This document shows, piece after piece, positions 8,343 to 17,810 of a stretch of DNA of 64,000 bases. Positions within the stretch are counted from its first letter, which is position 1. Every line of letters starts with the position of its first letter. The notes under the pieces were generated by a model. The model worked only from the letters and a program-made list of their open reading frames with translations, had not been told where the DNA came from and did not search any database. The stretch is from Plantactinospora sp. BC1 (GTDB lineage Bacteria > Actinomycetota > Actinomycetes > Mycobacteriales > Micromonosporaceae), in contig NZ_CP028158.1 in assembly GCF_003030345.1 (NCBI RefSeq), positions 4,278,001 to 4,342,000 of the forward strand. Reading direction: 5' to 3'. The translations under genes and the position numbers were made by a program.

Positions 8343-10988
8343 TCAGCTGCTCAGCAGACCGTCGAAGAGGCTGCTGAAGGCGTCCCCGACCAGGAGCACC
8401 ACCAGCAGCCCGACCGCCACCAGGATGCCGAGCCCGATCATCAGTACCAGCACCACCCTGGTGGTGTTCGTCTTCTGCGCTGGGGTGTCCGTCCAGCCCT
8501 GGGCCAGGATGTGCCCGGTCAGCGAGCCCGAGTTCTCGACCTGGTTGGTGGGCATCGAGACGGTGACGTGCCCCTCGGGGCCGCCGTACACGGTGCCCTC
8601 GGCCCGCTGGTCCCGCGCCCAGTCCCGATAGCCCGGCGAGTGCGGCGTCGTCGTCGGGCCGGTGCCCGACGGGAGCGGCGAGGCCGGGCCGGTACCCGGG
8701 GGGCGGCCAGCGGTCGACGGCGGGGCGACCGGTTCGGCGGCGACGGCGGGGCCCGGGTCGGCGGTGGGCAGTGAGTAGCCCGGCGCACCACCGCTGACCG
8801 AGTTCGCCGAGGACATCGGGTTGGTCGGTGGTGGCCAGCTCGGCAGGGCGGGCGCCGGAACCACCAGCGGGGTCGGGGGCGAGGGCTCGACCGGCCGGCC
8901 GCCCGGCCCGCCGGAGACCGGCATCGGCGGGTACCCCACCGAGGCTGCCGCCGAAGTCGGCGGGTACGGCAGCGGACCCGGGTTCGGCGGGTACGGCCCG
9001 GGGCCCGGCGGCACCGGCCCGGGCGGCGTCGGCGGGTACGGGCTGGGTCCCGGCGGTACCGGACTCGGTCCCGGCGGTACCGGGTTCGGGCGGGGCGGTG
9101 CCGGAGCGGGCCTGGGCGGTGCCGGCGGGTACGGCGACGGGGCCGGCTCGGGTTCCGGGCTGGGCGCCGGAGGTGCCGGTGCGGGAAACGGGGTGGGGGC
9201 CGGTCCCGGGTCTGGCGGTTCGGGTGCCGGTGGCGTCGGCGGGTGGGCCGGCTCGGGTGGGCCGGTCGGCTCCGGAGGACGGGACGGCGACGACGGGTTG
9301 GCGGGATCCGGCTCGGTACTCCGGTAGACCTTCGCCACCCCCGGCACCGAGGCCACGGCTGCGGCCTCGTTCGGCAGTACCGGAGACAGTCCCGGTACCG
9401 AGGCACTGGCCCGGGTGGTGCCGGCCCGGCCCCGGGTGGCGCTGCGCTGCGGCGGCACCGTGTACGACGGGGTGCCGCCAGCGGGTGAACCGACGTCCCG
9501 GGAGGACTGGCCGGGGGCGGCCGACGGTGCTGACAGGCCGGCTGCCGGCGGGGCGGTGAAGTGCACCGCTCCGGGCCGCTCCCGGGGCTGACCTGCCGGC
9601 TCGACCGGGGCCGACCCGGACAGGCCGGTGGCGGCCGGCGAGACGGAGGCCGACCCGACGGGTGAGACGGAGGCCGACCCGACGGGTGGGACGGACGCCG
9701 AGCCGACCGACGCCTGGCCGGACGGTCCGCTCGGCGGGGACGACGGGGGCTTGACGGCATTGGCGAACGCCGACCACGGAGAATCGAGCGCCGGAGTCTG
9801 CGGACGCCGCCGCTGCAACGGCGGGACCGGCGTTCCCGGGGGCGCCGGGGTCGGCACGGGTGCCCGAGAAGCGGCGGCCGGTGCGGAGGCGGCGGTCGCG
9901 GACGCGGATGCCGGCGTGGTGACCGCCGGGGTGGCGGGGGTGGCGAGTTCACCGGCCCGGTAGGTGCGGCTCCCCGAGGAGGCGGCGGGCATCGCGGCGA
10001 TCTCCGCCGCGGTGGGGGTGGTGACCGCGGTACTCACGGCTCGGCCGCGTACCGGCTCGGCCGCGACGCTCTCCCCGGCCGGCTCCGGCACGGCGGCCGG
10101 CTCCGACGCGGCCACATCGACGATCTCCGCACCACCGCCGGCGCCGACCGCGGGGCTGTCCGGCGACTCAGCGCCGACTGCCCCTTCAGCCGTGGCTGCT
10201 CCTCCAGCGCCGACTGCTCCTCCAGCGGTGGCTGTCGGCTCAGGTCCTTCAGCGGTGGCTGCCGGCTCAGGGCTGGCTCCCGGTTCACGGTCGGCTGCCG
10301 GCTCAGGGCTGGCTCCCGGTTCACGGTCGGCTGCCGGCTCAGGGCTGGCTGTCGGCTCAGCGGTGGCTGTCGGCTCAGCGGTGGCTGCCGGCTCAGGGCT
10401 GGCGGCCGGCTCAGGGTCGGCTGCTGGCTCAGGGCTGACTGCCCGCTCAGGGCTGTCCGAGGGTCCGGCGCTGGGCGTAGACACGGGTCCGGCTCCGGCG
10501 TCCGGTTCGGCGGCGTCCGGATCTGTCCCGGCGTCGGTGTCGGTGTGGTCGGACGCGGTGTCGGTGTGGTCGGACGCGGTGTCGCTGTGGTCGGACGGGG
10601 CGTCGGTGCTCGTGCTGGCGTTCGGGCCGGCGAGCGACTCCGGTTCGGTCTCCGCCGGATCGACGTCCGGGACCGGGCTGGAAGCATCCGGGGCCGAGGG
10701 CGAATCGGTGGAACCCGGCGGCTCGTCAGCGGGCGGGTCTGCCGGCAGGTCCTGCGGCGGGTCCGCCCAGAGCGCTCCGGCGGCGGGCGGCGGAGGCGGC
10801 TGGTACGGCTCGGAAAGCTCCTCCTCGGCCGACGGTTCCGGCAACGCGGTGCCGACCGGCGGTGGCGGCGGCAGCGGAGAGAGTTCGCTCCCGTCCACGC
10901 CCTCCGCCCCGGACCCGGTGGCCGCAGTCCGACCGTCAGAGTCCGGGCGCGCCTCCCCGGTAGCCGGTCTGACCTGCGATTCGTCCAT
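8343..10988 (-). CDS. Large Pro/Ala-rich, C-terminally anchored protein of unknown function
   Basis: An 881-residue protein with almost no globular sequence. Residues 1 to about 800 are Pro/Ala/Ser/Glu-rich, acidic near the N-terminus, with tandem repeats of the SPEPAADREPGA and SDHTDTA types and later PPGPxPYPP runs. The C-terminus is different: a compact segment (GSLTGHILAQGW) then one hydrophobic helix at about 845-868 and a short tail, so it is probably tail-anchored or an inside-facing membrane protein. There is no N-terminal signal peptide. ATG at 10988 is supported by GGGAGG six bases upstream. The next gene upstream encodes a cell-wall NlpC/P60 hydrolase, which hints at an envelope role; that is inference. 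Confidence 0.7.
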   Translation of the reverse strand: MDESQVRPATGEARPDSDGRTAATGSGAEGVDGSELSPLPPPPPVGTALPEPSAEEELSEPYQPPPPPAAGALWADPPQDLPADPPADEPPGSTDSPSAPDASSPVPDVDPAETEPESLAGPNASTSTDAPSDHSDTASDHTDTASDHTDTDAGTDPDAAEPDAGAGPVSTPSAGPSDSPERAVSPEPAADPEPAASPEPAATAEPTATAEPTASPEPAADREPGASPEPAADREPGASPEPAATAEGPEPTATAGGAVGAGGAATAEGAVGAESPDSPAVGAGGGAEIVDVAASEPAAVPEPAGESVAAEPVRGRAVSTAVTTPTAAEIAAMPAASSGSRTYRAGELATPATPAVTTPASASATAASAPAAASRAPVPTPAPPGTPVPPLQRRRPQTPALDSPWSAFANAVKPPSSPPSGPSGQASVGSASVPPVGSASVSPVGSASVSPAATGLSGSAPVEPAGQPRERPGAVHFTAPPAAGLSAPSAAPGQSSRDVGSPAGGTPSYTVPPQRSATRGRAGTTRASASVPGLSPVLPNEAAAVASVPGVAKVYRSTEPDPANPSSPSRPPEPTGPPEPAHPPTPPAPEPPDPGPAPTPFPAPAPPAPSPEPEPAPSPYPPAPPRPAPAPPRPNPVPPGPSPVPPGPSPYPPTPPGPVPPGPGPYPPNPGPLPYPPTSAAASVGYPPMPVSGGPGGRPVEPSPPTPLVVPAPALPSWPPPTNPMSSANSVSGGAPGYSLPTADPGPAVAAEPVAPPSTAGRPPGTGPASPLPSGTGPTTTPHSPGYRDWARDQRAEGTVYGGPEGHVTVSMPTNQVENSGSLTGHILAQGWTDTPAQKTNTTRVVLVLMIGLGILVAVGLLVVLLVGDAFSSLFDGLLSS
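10258..10350. repeat. 36-bp tandem repeat inside the Pro-rich gene
   Basis: Two perfect 36-bp units (10258-10293 and 10294-10329) are followed by a 21-bp partial third unit. The unit length is a multiple of three, so copy changes keep frame and vary the number of Pro/Glu/Ala repeats. Confidence 0.9.
10540..10602. repeat. 21-bp tandem repeat, three copies, inside the Pro-rich gene
   Basis: Units at 10540-10560 and 10561-10581 are identical and 10582-10602 differs at three positions. They encode the SDHTDTA heptapeptide repeat of the same protein. Confidence 0.9.
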
Positions 10989-11097
10989 TGTTGCCTCCCG
11001 CGCCCACACCCGGACCGGTAGGCCGGGTCGGAAGTACGTCAACCCTCACCGTGCCATATCTCAGCACGGGCGCACAGCCGGCCGGGTACCGGCACCC

Positions 11098-12609
11098 TCA
11101 GTCGCTGTCGGGGCTACCGTCCGCAGCCGGAGCCGACCCGCTGGCACTGGGCGTACCGTCGCTCGGCTCGGCGGCCGAGCTGGTGACCGGCGGCGTCGGC
11201 GTCCTGGTCGCCGCCGGCGGGTTCGGGGGTGCCGGCGTCACCGGCGGAGTCGCCGGGGGCGTGGTCGGCGTGCTGGTGGGCGGAGTGGCCGGCGGCGTCG
11301 TCGGCGTGGTGCTCGGCGGCGGAGTGGTCGGCGGTGGGGTGGTCGGTGGCGGGGTGGTCGGCGGCGGCGTCGTGGGCGGCCGGGTGGTCGGCGGCGGGGT
11401 GGTCGCGTTCGGCGCCGGCACCGCCGGGAAGATCCGGGTCGCGGCGTAGAACCGCGACCACCAGACGGTGGAGACCTTGACCACGTCACCGGTGGTCGGC
11501 GAGTGCACCATCTTGCCGCCACCGATGTACATGCCGACGTGGTGGATGCTGGTCCAGCTACTGCCGGAGGCGAAGAAGATCAGGTCGCCGGGGAGCAGGG
11601 CCTCCCGGGCCACGCTCTGGTTGCGGGTGCCGTTGTACTGGTCGCGCGAGACCCGGGGGATCCGCTTGCCGACCGAGAGATAGGAGGCGAGCATCAGGCC
11701 GGAGCAGTCGAACCGGTCCGGACCCTCGGCGCCCCACAGGTAGGGGTCGCCCCGCTGGGCGAGCGCGTAACGCATCGCGGCCCGCGCCTTGGGGTGCGCC
11801 ATCATCCCGGCGACGCTGTCGCTGCCGATCGTCGCGCCGATGCGCTGCTCGGCGGCCTCCCGGGCCCGCTCGATCGCCTTGAGCTGGTCCGCGTTGTCCC
11901 GCTTGAGCTTCACCAGGGCGGCGGAGCGGCTCTTGTACCGGGTGTCCGCCGCGGTGAAGGCGGCGACCTTCTGCTGGTAGGTGCCGGACGCCGCCTGGTA
12001 GGCCGCCTCCGCCTGCCGCTCGGCCTGCTGGGCCCGGGCCACCTCACCGGCGGCCAGTTCGGTGTCACCGGCACGCTGCTCACCGCGCTGGATCCGGCCG
12101 AGCAGGTCCAGCCCGTGCAGGTCGGAGCCGAACGCACCCGGCGGCAGCCCGGCGGCGTCCTTCAGCGCACCCGCCGCCGCGTTGTCGGCCGCCGTACGGG
12201 CGTTGGCCAGCTCCAGCCGGGCCTTCTGGCGTAGGCCGTCGGCGGTGGTCATCTCGGTGGTGGCCGTGTCCCGCTCCTGCCGCAGTTGCAGCAGTTGGTC
12301 GCCGAGCTGGGCGACCTCGACCTCCAGCGCCATGATCTGGCTCGCCAGCGGACCGTTCACGCTCGGCGGCAGCGGGTAGGACGGCGTCGTCGGCACGCCG
12401 GTGCCGGTGGGCACGTTGGGCGCCCCGACCGGCTGTGGGCGTACTCCGGCGTCCGGGACCGAGTTCGGCAGCGGTGGGTCGGCGTAGACCGGGGTCGCCA
12501 TCGCGCCCGCCACGATCGCGCCGACCAGGGCCGACCAGACCAGCGGCCGTAACACCGGCGAAACCGCGTGGGGTGTCCGGTCCGGTCGTCCGCGCCTGCT
12601 GCTGGCCAT
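11098..12609 (-). CDS. Secreted NlpC/P60 (C40) peptidoglycan endopeptidase
   Basis: A 503-residue cell-wall hydrolase. A signal peptide (hydrophobic about 22-40, cleavage near VYA/D at 43) is followed by a long coiled coil (about 88-265) and an NlpC/P60 domain (about 272-395) with catalytic Cys302 in RFDCSG, His357 in HHVGMYIGGG and a third polar residue near His369. The C-terminal 100 residues are TTPPP-type repeats, probably a wall-spanning or disordered tail. The order coiled coil then NlpC resembles RipA-type enzymes that cut D-Glu-mesoDAP bonds during cell separation. ATG at 12609 was chosen because it puts the signal peptide at the N-terminus and has GGGAG upstream; an ATG at 12660 is possible. 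Confidence 0.9.
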   Translation of the reverse strand: MASSRRGRPDRTPHAVSPVLRPLVWSALVGAIVAGAMATPVYADPPLPNSVPDAGVRPQPVGAPNVPTGTGVPTTPSYPLPPSVNGPLASQIMALEVEVAQLGDQLLQLRQERDTATTEMTTADGLRQKARLELANARTAADNAAAGALKDAAGLPPGAFGSDLHGLDLLGRIQRGEQRAGDTELAAGEVARAQQAERQAEAAYQAASGTYQQKVAAFTAADTRYKSRSAALVKLKRDNADQLKAIERAREAAEQRIGATIGSDSVAGMMAHPKARAAMRYALAQRGDPYLWGAEGPDRFDCSGLMLASYLSVGKRIPRVSRDQYNGTRNQSVAREALLPGDLIFFASGSSWTSIHHVGMYIGGGKMVHSPTTGDVVKVSTVWWSRFYAATRIFPAVPAPNATTPPPTTRPPTTPPPTTPPPTTPPPTTPPPSTTPTTPPATPPTSTPTTPPATPPVTPAPPNPPAATRTPTPPVTSSAAEPSDGTPSASGSAPAADGSPDSD

Positions 12610-12862
12610 GCCGCTCCCGTCCCGTGCACAGCAGCGCGCCCGGCGCGGCTGTGGTATCGCCATACGTGGTGTGTCGCGTCCCACTTTGTCTTACCTCAAT
12701 GTGCCGGGGATGTCGATCCGACGGCGGGTAACGAGACGCTGAGAAGCTGGTTAAGGGTACCTGGATCCGTGAACCAGGTCGCTGTCGCCGACCGCCTCGG
12801 CCGGCGGTCCGGGCACTCCACGTAGGCTCGTGCGGGGATCGTGCCTGGAGGGACGTGCTGCG

Positions 12863-14089
12863 ATGGACGCCGGACACAAGCGTGAGCTGGAAGAGAAGGT
12901 CTACGCGGGAGTTCGGCTCAGCCGCGCCGACGGTACGGCGCTGTACGCCAGCGACGACCTGGTCTGGCTCGGCCGGCTGGCGCACCACCGGCGTACCGGT
13001 GCGAATGCGGACGACCGGGTGCTGTTCGTCGTCAACCGGCAACTGCGGTTGACCGACTTCTGCGCGGCCGGCTGCGCGTACTGCGCCTTCGGCTCCGGGC
13101 GGGGCGCAGAGGGCGCCGCCCCGATGCCGGTCGAGGAGGCCGTACGGCACGCCACCGAGCTGGCCGTCGACGGGCTCACCCAGCTGGATCTGGTCAACCC
13201 GCTGCACCCGGCGCTGCCGTGGCGGCACTACCCGGAGCTGCTGCGCGCGCTGACGGCGGCGCTGCCGGACGTCCGGCTGACCGGGTTCGCCGCGACCGAG
13301 CTGCACTGGCTGGAGAAGACCACCGGCCTGCCCGCCGACGAGATCCTCGACGAACTCGTCGCCGCCGGGCTGACGTCGCTGAGCGGCGGCGGGGCCGAGA
13401 TCTTCGACCCCGAGGTACGCCGGAGGCTCGGCCTCGACGACTGCTCCTGGGAGGACTGGTCCCGGATCCACCGGCTCGCCCACGCCAAGGGGATCGGCAC
13501 CCCGGCGACGATGCGGTTCGGTCACGTCGAGGAAGCTCGGCACCGGGTGGACCACGTGCTGCGGCTGCGTGAGCTACAGGACGAGACGGGCGGCTTCACC
13601 AGCTTCCTGCCGCTGCGCTACGAGCACGACCTCGCGGTCGCGTCGGCCGGCGGCGGCGGGCACGGGTCGGGGCAGCCGACCGGAGCCCAGCAACCGACCG
13701 GAACCCCGCAGCCGATCGAGACGCGGCAGCCGACCGAGACGGCGTCGCCGGCCGAGTCGCTGAAGACCTTCGCGGTCTCCCGGCTGCTCCTCGACAATGT
13801 GCCGCACCTCGGCTGCTGCTGGGCCACCCAGGGGCGGTCGGTGGCGCAGCTCGCGCTGAACTTCGGGGTGGACGACCTGGCCGGCGCGGCGGCCGGAGAC
13901 CGGGCCGGCCACGACAGGGATTCCGCCGGTACGCCCGCCGCGCTCTCCCGGGAGGAGCTGCTCCAGCTCGTCTGGGACGCCGACTTCCGTCCGGTCGAAC
14001 GGGACAGCCGGTACGCGGTGCTGCGCGAGTACGACGCTCCGCCGAGCCTGGCCGAGCGTCGGGCCGAGCCGCAGCAGGTCTGGGCCTGA
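12863..14089 (+). CDS. mqnE: Aminofutalosine synthase MqnE (radical SAM)
   Basis: A 408-residue radical SAM enzyme that joins 3-[(1-carboxyvinyl)oxy]benzoate to S-adenosylmethionine, giving aminodeoxyfutalosine in the futalosine route to menaquinone. The 4Fe-4S site is C67xxxC71xxC74 (DFCAAGCAYC). Homologous features include the NRQLRLTDFC lead-in, GFAATE, SGGGAEIF and the FVxLRY-like segment near 250. A low-complexity insert rich in QPTG/PQP (about 261-296) interrupts the sequence before SLKTFAVSRL and is not usual for the family. ATG at 12863 follows GGAGGG by about ten bases. MqnA and MqnC are encoded further right in this window. Confidence 0.92.
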   Translation: MDAGHKRELEEKVYAGVRLSRADGTALYASDDLVWLGRLAHHRRTGANADDRVLFVVNRQLRLTDFCAAGCAYCAFGSGRGAEGAAPMPVEEAVRHATELAVDGLTQLDLVNPLHPALPWRHYPELLRALTAALPDVRLTGFAATELHWLEKTTGLPADEILDELVAAGLTSLSGGGAEIFDPEVRRRLGLDDCSWEDWSRIHRLAHAKGIGTPATMRFGHVEEARHRVDHVLRLRELQDETGGFTSFLPLRYEHDLAVASAGGGGHGSGQPTGAQQPTGTPQPIETRQPTETASPAESLKTFAVSRLLLDNVPHLGCCWATQGRSVAQLALNFGVDDLAGAAAGDRAGHDRDSAGTPAALSREELLQLVWDADFRPVERDSRYAVLREYDAPPSLAERRAEPQQVWA

Positions 14090-14100
14090 GCCGACTCGAT

Positions 14101-14138
14101 TCGGGAACGGTTCGGCCGGATCGGGAACGGTTCAGCCG
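14101..14138. repeat. 18-bp direct repeat between mqnE and the histidine kinase gene
   Basis: Copies at 14101-14118 and 14121-14138 differ by one base. Each carries the small dyad GAAC-G-GTTC, and the second runs over the stop codon of the kinase gene. Role unknown. Confidence 0.7.
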
Positions 14139-15268
14139 AGGGTCAGTTCGGCCCGTACGCCGCCGCCGGGGCGGGGCGTCAGGGTGAAGGTGCCGCCGTG
14201 CGCGCGGGTCACCGCGTCCACTATGGCCAGTCCGAGGCCGGCGCCGCCGCTGCCGTACACCCGGTCCTGTCGGCCCCGCCGGAACGGCTCGACCAGCTCA
14301 CGCAGCCGCTCGGCGTCGACCTGCTCACCGGTGTTCTCGACCACGATCGTCGGCCCGCCGGTGCGGATCCAGACCGTACCCCCGAGGTGGTTGTGCCGGA
14401 CCGCGTTGCGGACCAGGTTGTCGACCAGCAGCTCCAGCAGGGTCGGGTCGGCCTGGACGCTGCCCGGGGACAGCTCGGCCCGTACCCCGATCGACCGCTC
14501 CGCCAGCTCGGCCGCGCGCCGGTCGAGCGCCTCCCGGGCCAGCCGGTCCAGCCGGACCGGGCAGAGCGTGCCTGTGCCGTGCTCGCTGCGGGCCAGCGCG
14601 AGCAGCCCGGTGACGATCCGGTCCTGCCGGTCCAGCACCGTGCCCAGTTGACCGGCCAGCGCCGCCAGGTCCGGGCTGGCGCCCGGCGTCGCCGCGGCGA
14701 CCTCGACGAGCGTGCGTGAGGTGGTCATCGGGGCGCGCAGCTCGTGCGAGGCGTTCGCGGCGAACCGGCGTTGCGCCTCGAACGCCGTCTCCAGCCGGTC
14801 CAGCATGCCGTTGAAGGTCTCGGCGAGTTCGCGCAGTTCGTCGTGCGGGCCGGAGACCGGGATCCGCTGGTCGAGGTTGCGTTGGGAGAGCCGGCGGGCC
14901 GCGCCGGAAACCAGGTGTACGGGCCGGAGCACCCGACCGGCCATCAGCCAGCCGAGCCCGGCGGAGGCGAGCGTCATCACCCCGATGGTGAGCGCGGAGT
15001 TGCGGATCAGCCGCTCCCGCAGCTCCCGGCGGGCCGCCTCCTTGGCCTGGAGCAGCCCGTCCGACCGGTCCAACTCGGCGATCGTGGCGGTGAGCTTCGC
15101 CGGTGGCGGCGTCACGTTCTTCCGCAGCTCCACGGCTTTCGGCGGGGGTTGACTCTGCGACGACGGGGCGAAGGTGAGGGTGATGATCAGCGTGGCGACC
15201 GCCGCACCGGAGAGCGCGAAGAGGGTGGCGTAGAGCAGCGTGAGCCGGGCCCGCACGGTGAGCCGCAT
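14132..15268 (-). CDS. Sensor histidine kinase
   Basis: A 378-residue membrane kinase: transmembrane helix 1 (about 7-28), short extracytoplasmic loop, helix 2 (about 88-108), HAMP linker, H-box ASHELRAPMT, N-box LVRNAVRHN and G-boxes ending in GSGGAGLGLAIV. It autophosphorylates on the H-box His and passes phosphate to the response regulator, whose stop overlaps its ATG as TGATG, so the pair is translationally coupled. The extracytoplasmic loop is only about 55 residues and Pro/Lys-rich, giving no clue to the signal. The nearby divergent efflux operon is the obvious target, by inference. Confidence 0.92.
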   Translation of the reverse strand: MRLTVRARLTLLYATLFALSGAAVATLIITLTFAPSSQSQPPPKAVELRKNVTPPPAKLTATIAELDRSDGLLQAKEAARRELRERLIRNSALTIGVMTLASAGLGWLMAGRVLRPVHLVSGAARRLSQRNLDQRIPVSGPHDELRELAETFNGMLDRLETAFEAQRRFAANASHELRAPMTTSRTLVEVAAATPGASPDLAALAGQLGTVLDRQDRIVTGLLALARSEHGTGTLCPVRLDRLAREALDRRAAELAERSIGVRAELSPGSVQADPTLLELLVDNLVRNAVRHNHLGGTVWIRTGGPTIVVENTGEQVDAERLRELVEPFRRGRQDRVYGSGGAGLGLAIVDAVTRAHGGTFTLTPRPGGGVRAELTLG

Positions 15269-15927
15269 CACGGGATCCGGTAGCCGGCGCCGACCACGGT
15301 GTCGATCACCCCGGGCTGGCCCAGCTTCTTGCGCAGCGTGCCGATGGTGGTCCGCATGGTGTTGGTGAACGGGTCCGCGTTCTCGTCCCAGGCCCGCTCC
15401 AGCAGCTCCTCGGCGCTGACCACCGCCCCCTCGGCGGAGAGCAGGACGTGCAGCACCGCGAACTCCTTCGGGGCCAGCCGGACGTACCGGGAGTCCCGGG
15501 TCACCACCCGCTGCGCGGGGTCGAGCCGGATGCCGGCCCGCTCGATCACCGGCGGCCGGGCCGGTGCGACCCGGCGGAGCAACGCGTGCACCCGGGCGAC
15601 CAGCTCGGCGAAGGCGAACGGCTTCGGCAGGTAGTCGTCGGCGCCGAGGTTCAGCCCCTCGACCCGGTCGCGCAGCGTCGACGCGCCGGTGAGCATCAGG
15701 ATCCGGGCGTGCTGTCCGCCGTCGTGCACCAGCCGCCGGCACACCTCGTCGCCGAGCACCTCGGGCAGGTCCCGGTCCAGGACCACCACGTCGTACCGGG
15801 TACTGCCGGCCCGCTCCAGCGCCTGCGCCCCGTCCAGGGCCACGTCGACACTCATCGCGTGCTGCCGCAGCCCCCGGGCGATCGCGTCGGCCAGTATCTC
15901 GTCGTCCTCGGCAACCAGAACCCGCAT
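15268..15927 (-). CDS. OmpR-family response regulator
   Basis: A 219-residue regulator: receiver domain (about 1-118; acidic pair EDDE at 7-10, phospho-acceptor Asp in VVVLDRDLP near 51, Lys in LPKPF near 101) and winged-helix Trans_reg_C domain (about 126-219, ending TVVGAGYRIP). Its gene comes first in the two-gene operon with the histidine kinase and is divergent from the lipoprotein/ABC operon at 16042, with a 114-base shared intergenic region in which it probably binds. No operator could be recognised with confidence. Confidence 0.93.
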   Translation of the reverse strand: MRVLVAEDDEILADAIARGLRQHAMSVDVALDGAQALERAGSTRYDVVVLDRDLPEVLGDEVCRRLVHDGGQHARILMLTGASTLRDRVEGLNLGADDYLPKPFAFAELVARVHALLRRVAPARPPVIERAGIRLDPAQRVVTRDSRYVRLAPKEFAVLHVLLSAEGAVVSAEELLERAWDENADPFTNTMRTTIGTLRKKLGQPGVIDTVVGAGYRIP

Positions 15928-16041
15928 GCCACGAGTAAACGCCGTCCGGGTTAAAGACGACCTCAAGAATTTTCCGCATCCTCTGTGCACACCCCGCTCC
16001 CGATGCTGGTCCGGCGAATCTCGAACGGGAGGAACCAGCGG

Positions 16042-16617
16042 ATGCGGACCAGAATCGGCGGCGTACCGGTCGCCGCGCTCACCCTGCTGATCGGGCTGGC
16101 GCTGGCCGGCTGCGGCGGCGACGACGGCACCGACCCGGACGCCGGTACGGGTACCTTGGCGGCGTCCGGCGGAGCCGACCCGGCCGGCGAACTGCGCACC
16201 GCCGCGCTGCACTTCAGCTCCTGCATGCGCGAGCGCGGCTACGACGTACCCGATCCGGTCTTCGACGAACGCGGCTTTCCCGGCTTCGCGGAGCCGGAGC
16301 TGCGCGGCGACCCTCGGTACGAGGCGGACCGCGCCGAGTGCCGGGTGGCGCTGGACGCGGCGGCGGTGGCGGCCGGCGCACCGACCAGGGACGAGCTGGC
16401 CGAGCAGGTGCTCGCGTTCGCCCGGTGCATGCGGGAGCGGGGTGTCGAGATGCCCGACCCGCCGGCCGAGGGCGGCCTCCGGGTGGACGGCGAAGTGCTC
16501 TCCGCCCCGAACTGGCGGCCGGCCGCGCAGGCGTGCCGGGAACACCTGCCGGCCAAGTACGCCGACCTGGTCGACGGGTTGCCGCCCGGACCGAAGGCCA
16601 CCGGGCGGACGAAGTGA
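16042..16617 (+). CDS. Lipoprotein with duplicated CMRERG motif
   Basis: A 191-residue lipoprotein: signal peptide ending in lipobox LALAGC (Cys near 25). The mature part carries two copies of a short motif, [15 protein letters not shown] and [15 protein letters not shown], with extra Cys residues that could pair. This arrangement is common in actinobacterial lipoproteins encoded ahead of MacB-type ABC exporters. ATG at 16042 was chosen because it places the n-region correctly and GGAGG lies nine bases upstream; earlier in-frame starts from 15985 give an implausible leader. Its stop overlaps the next start as GTGA. Probable role: extracytoplasmic partner of the export system. Confidence 0.82.
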   Translation: MRTRIGGVPVAALTLLIGLALAGCGGDDGTDPDAGTGTLAASGGADPAGELRTAALHFSSCMRERGYDVPDPVFDERGFPGFAEPELRGDPRYEADRAECRVALDAAAVAAGAPTRDELAEQVLAFARCMRERGVEMPDPPAEGGLRVDGEVLSAPNWRPAAQACREHLPAKYADLVDGLPPGPKATGRTK

Positions 16618-17810
16618 CCGCGCCCGCACCGGCCGTTCCGGACCGGTCCGTGGCCGGGCCACCCGGTGCACCGGCTCCCGGGCGGCGCTGGCCGCGCCGG
16701 CTGGCCGCCGTCGCCGGTCTGCTGGTGCTGGTCGCCGCTGGGCTGGCCGTGCACCGCTACGTCGACCGCCGGCCCGCCGAATCCCGCCCGGTCGCGGCGA
16801 CCCTGCCGACCCGGCCGGTGACCCGCTCCGACCTGGTCTCCTCGGTGCAGGCGACCGGCCGGCTCGGCTTCGCCGGGGCGTACCAGCTCGTCGGGCAGGC
16901 GGCCGGAACGGTGACCTGGGTGCCCCGGCCCGGCGACGTGGTCGAGCGGGGGGAGCGGATCCTCGGCGTCGACCTGCGCCCGATCCCGCTGCTCTACGGC
17001 GCGCTGCCGCTCTACCGTCCGCTCGCCCCGGGCGACAGCGGTGCCGACGTACGGCAACTGGAGCGGAACCTCGTCGAACTCGGGCACGCCGAGCCGGCCG
17101 GGCTGACCGTCGACAACTCCTACACCGGGACGACCGCCCGGGCGGTCCGGCGCTGGCAGCGCGACCTGGGCGTGGACGAGACCGGCCGGGTGGCCCCGGG
17201 CGACGTACTGGTGGCACCCGGCGCGGTCCGGGTCGGTGCCGTACAGCCGCTGATCGGCCAGCGGATCCAGCCGGGCACCCCGGTGCTGGCCGGTACCGGC
17301 ACCGGGCACAGTGTCCAACTCGACCTGCGGCTGTCGTACCGGGCGCTGGTCCGGGTCGGTCAGGCGGTCCGGGTGCAACTGCCGACCGGCCGTACCGTCG
17401 ACGGCACGGTGGCGACGCTGGGCAGTATCGTGCAGGCCCCGTCCAGCCAGGGCCAGCCCGGCGGTACGGCGGCACAGGCCGGTGGGCAGCCGACCGGTTG
17501 CCAGGGCAACTCCTGCCCGCAGACGGTGCCGGTCGAGGTGCGGATCAGCGGCCCGGAGAGCCGGCTCGGCGGGGTCGCCGAGGGGACGGTCACGGTCACC
17601 TTCCCGGCCGAGACCCGGCGGGGCGTGCTCAGCGTGCCGGTGGAGGCGCTGACGGTCGGCCCCGACGGGGCGTACGCGGTGGTCGTGGTCGACCCGGAGG
17701 GCGGCCGGCGGAACGTACCGGTGCGGACCGGGATGTTCACCTCCGGCCGGGTCGAGGTCTCCGGGGCGGGCATCGCCGAGGGCGCTCAGGTGGAGGTGCC
17801 GACGCTGTGA
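16614..17810 (+). CDS. ABC efflux periplasmic-adaptor-like protein with peptidoglycan-binding domain
   Basis: A 398-residue protein with one N-terminal membrane helix (about 30-48). It has a biotinyl/HlyD-like segment ([18 protein letters not shown]), a PG_binding_1 repeat (about 140-190: [19 protein letters not shown] ... [13 protein letters not shown]) and beta-barrel and C-terminal segments typical of MacA/HlyD adaptors. It would link the ABC permease to the cell wall. A GTG start overlaps the lipoprotein stop and its own stop overlaps the ATPase start, so four genes form one operon. A Gly/Gln-rich loop with two Cys (GCQGNSC) near 300 is unusual. Confidence 0.85.
   Translation: MTAPAPAVPDRSVAGPPGAPAPGRRWPRRLAAVAGLLVLVAAGLAVHRYVDRRPAESRPVAATLPTRPVTRSDLVSSVQATGRLGFAGAYQLVGQAAGTVTWVPRPGDVVERGERILGVDLRPIPLLYGALPLYRPLAPGDSGADVRQLERNLVELGHAEPAGLTVDNSYTGTTARAVRRWQRDLGVDETGRVAPGDVLVAPGAVRVGAVQPLIGQRIQPGTPVLAGTGTGHSVQLDLRLSYRALVRVGQAVRVQLPTGRTVDGTVATLGSIVQAPSSQGQPGGTAAQAGGQPTGCQGNSCPQTVPVEVRISGPESRLGGVAEGTVTVTFPAETRRGVLSVPVEALTVGPDGAYAVVVVDPEGGRRNVPVRTGMFTSGRVEVSGAGIAEGAQVEVPTL

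Noticed and set aside
11230-11410. CRISPR-like array of short repeats
   Set aside because: It is the coding sequence of the TTPPP repeats at the end of the NlpC/P60 protein; there are no spacers.
12725-12800. TPP-like or ydaO-like riboswitch between the NlpC/P60 gene and mqnE (CTGAGA, CCTGG...CCAGG hairpin)
   Set aside because: A few short matches to both classes, but the TPP core order and the c-di-AMP conserved elements are not complete on either strand.
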